Positions 5,498 to 6,078 of a stretch of 6,078 nt of DNA are shown in pieces (position 1 is the first letter of the stretch; the number at the start of each line of letters is the position of its first letter). A program made the translations under genes and the position numbers. The notes under the pieces are model-generated. The model had not been told where the DNA came from and ran no database searches. It was given only the letters and a program-made list of their open reading frames with translations. Origin of the DNA: Lentimicrobium sp. (GTDB lineage: Bacteria; Bacteroidota; Bacteroidia; Bacteroidales; Lentimicrobiaceae); the NCBI GenBank assembly GCA_013336205.1, contig JAAXUD010000189.1, positions 1 to 6,078 on the forward strand, read 5' to 3'.

Positions 5498-6078
5498 CTA
5501 CCATCCAAGCAGCCAGGCGAAAATCAGCGGTGCAACAATAGTGGCATCACTTTCAATGATATATTTTGGGGTATCAATGTCTAGTTTTCCCCAGGTAATT
5601 TTTTCGTTAGGCACAGCTCCTGAATAAGATCCATAGGAGGTGGTTGAATCACTGATCTGGCAGAAGTAAGACCAGAAAGGAACATCGTGCCACTCGAGAT
5701 CCTGATACATCATAGGAACTACACAGATGGGGAAATCACCTGCAATGCCCCCGCCAATCTGGAAGAACCCAACACCTTTACCCGATGAATTTTTGCGATA
5801 CCATTCTGAAAGCCAGACCATATACTCAATACCGGTTTTCATGGTTGATGGGGAAAGCTCGCCTTTTATACAATAGGAGGCGAAAATGTTACCCATGGTG
5901 CTGTCTTCCCAGCCAGGAACAATAATTGGCAGGTTTTTTTCGGCGGCAGCCAGCATCCAGGAATGTTTGGGATCAATTTCATAGTCCTTTTCCATTACCC
6001 TGCTCAAAAGCAGTTTATACATATATTCATGTGGGAAATATCGCTCTCCGGCGGACTGGGCATCTTTCCAAATCTTTT
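5498..6078 (-). CDS. Deoxyhypusine-synthase-family protein, probable homospermidine-forming enzyme (N-terminal part outside window)
   Basis: The minus-strand frame ends at TAG (5500-5498) and stays open to the right edge. Translation upstream of the ATG at 6022 (WKDAQSAGERYFPHEYMYK) continues the family sequence, so that ATG is internal; about 193 C-terminal residues are visible of roughly 320 expected. Family motifs seen, numbered from the 6022 ATG: PGWEDSTMGN at 36-45, GFFQIGGGIAGD at 85-96 (NAD-binding region), SDSTTSYGSYSGA at 124-136, and TWGK with Lys146 (5587-5585), the equivalent of the lysine that forms the enzyme-imine intermediate in eukaryotic deoxyhypusine synthase. The eukaryotic enzyme uses NAD to transfer an aminobutyl group from spermidine to eIF5A. 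Bacteria have no eIF5A, so the likely acceptor is a small amine such as putrescine, giving homospermidine; this is inference. The gene converges on the decarboxylase/ureohydrolase pair, which supports a polyamine role. Cytoplasmic, as no hydrophobic segment suggests otherwise. Confidence 0.88.
   Translation of the reverse strand, partial: KIWKDAQSAGERYFPHEYMYKLLLSRVMEKDYEIDPKHSWMLAAAEKNLPIIVPGWEDSTMGNIFASYCIKGELSPSTMKTGIEYMVWLSEWYRKNSSGKGVGFFQIGGGIAGDFPICVVPMMYQDLEWHDVPFWSYFCQISDSTTSYGSYSGAVPNEKITWGKLDIDTPKYIIESDATIVAPLIFAWLLGW

Overview
The window looks like chromosomal DNA of a Bacteroidota member. Three things point there. The left-hand gene is an FtsX/MacB-type ABC permease of the long, eight-helix kind that this phylum carries in many copies. 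The short decarboxylase, the ureohydrolase and the deoxyhypusine-synthase-like protein resemble a polyamine gene neighbourhood familiar from Bacteroidota. Exact matches to the Bacteroidota promoter element TAnnTTTG lie just upstream of two genes, whose starts lack a good Shine-Dalgarno sequence. Genus cannot be read from the sequence.

Layout. Positions 2-2283 (+) hold an ABC transporter permease that enters from the left edge and is split into two overlapping frames by an apparent one-base loss near 1718-1729. Positions 2284-2921 form a 638-bp AT-rich non-coding stretch with several small inverted and direct repeats and, at its right end, a good promoter. Positions 2922-4313 (+) encode a 463-residue PLP-dependent decarboxylase of the arginine/ornithine/diaminopimelate fold. 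After a 111-bp gap, 4425-5297 (+) encodes an agmatinase-family ureohydrolase. A perfect 16-bp hairpin (5321-5356) then separates it from a convergent minus-strand gene (stop at 5498, running off the right edge) for a deoxyhypusine-synthase-family protein. A four-copy TTTTTAC tandem repeat lies just beyond that gene's stop.

How the genes fit together. The three right-hand genes suggest polyamine synthesis: the decarboxylase would turn arginine into agmatine, a ureohydrolase would turn agmatine into putrescine and urea, and the deoxyhypusine-synthase relative would transfer a C4 aminobutyl unit, most plausibly to make homospermidine, because bacteria lack eIF5A.

The main surprise is the ureohydrolase. 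It is a full-length, uninterrupted gene with the family fold signatures. However, two of the six metal-binding residues (both aspartates of the DAHxD motif) and the conserved glutamate near the guanidinium site are replaced. It is therefore probably not an ordinary agmatinase. It may be a pseudoenzyme, a partner or regulatory subunit, or an enzyme with a changed reaction. Its placement beside an intact decarboxylase makes it the part of this window most worth following up. No mobile element, CRISPR array, tRNA or rRNA was seen.
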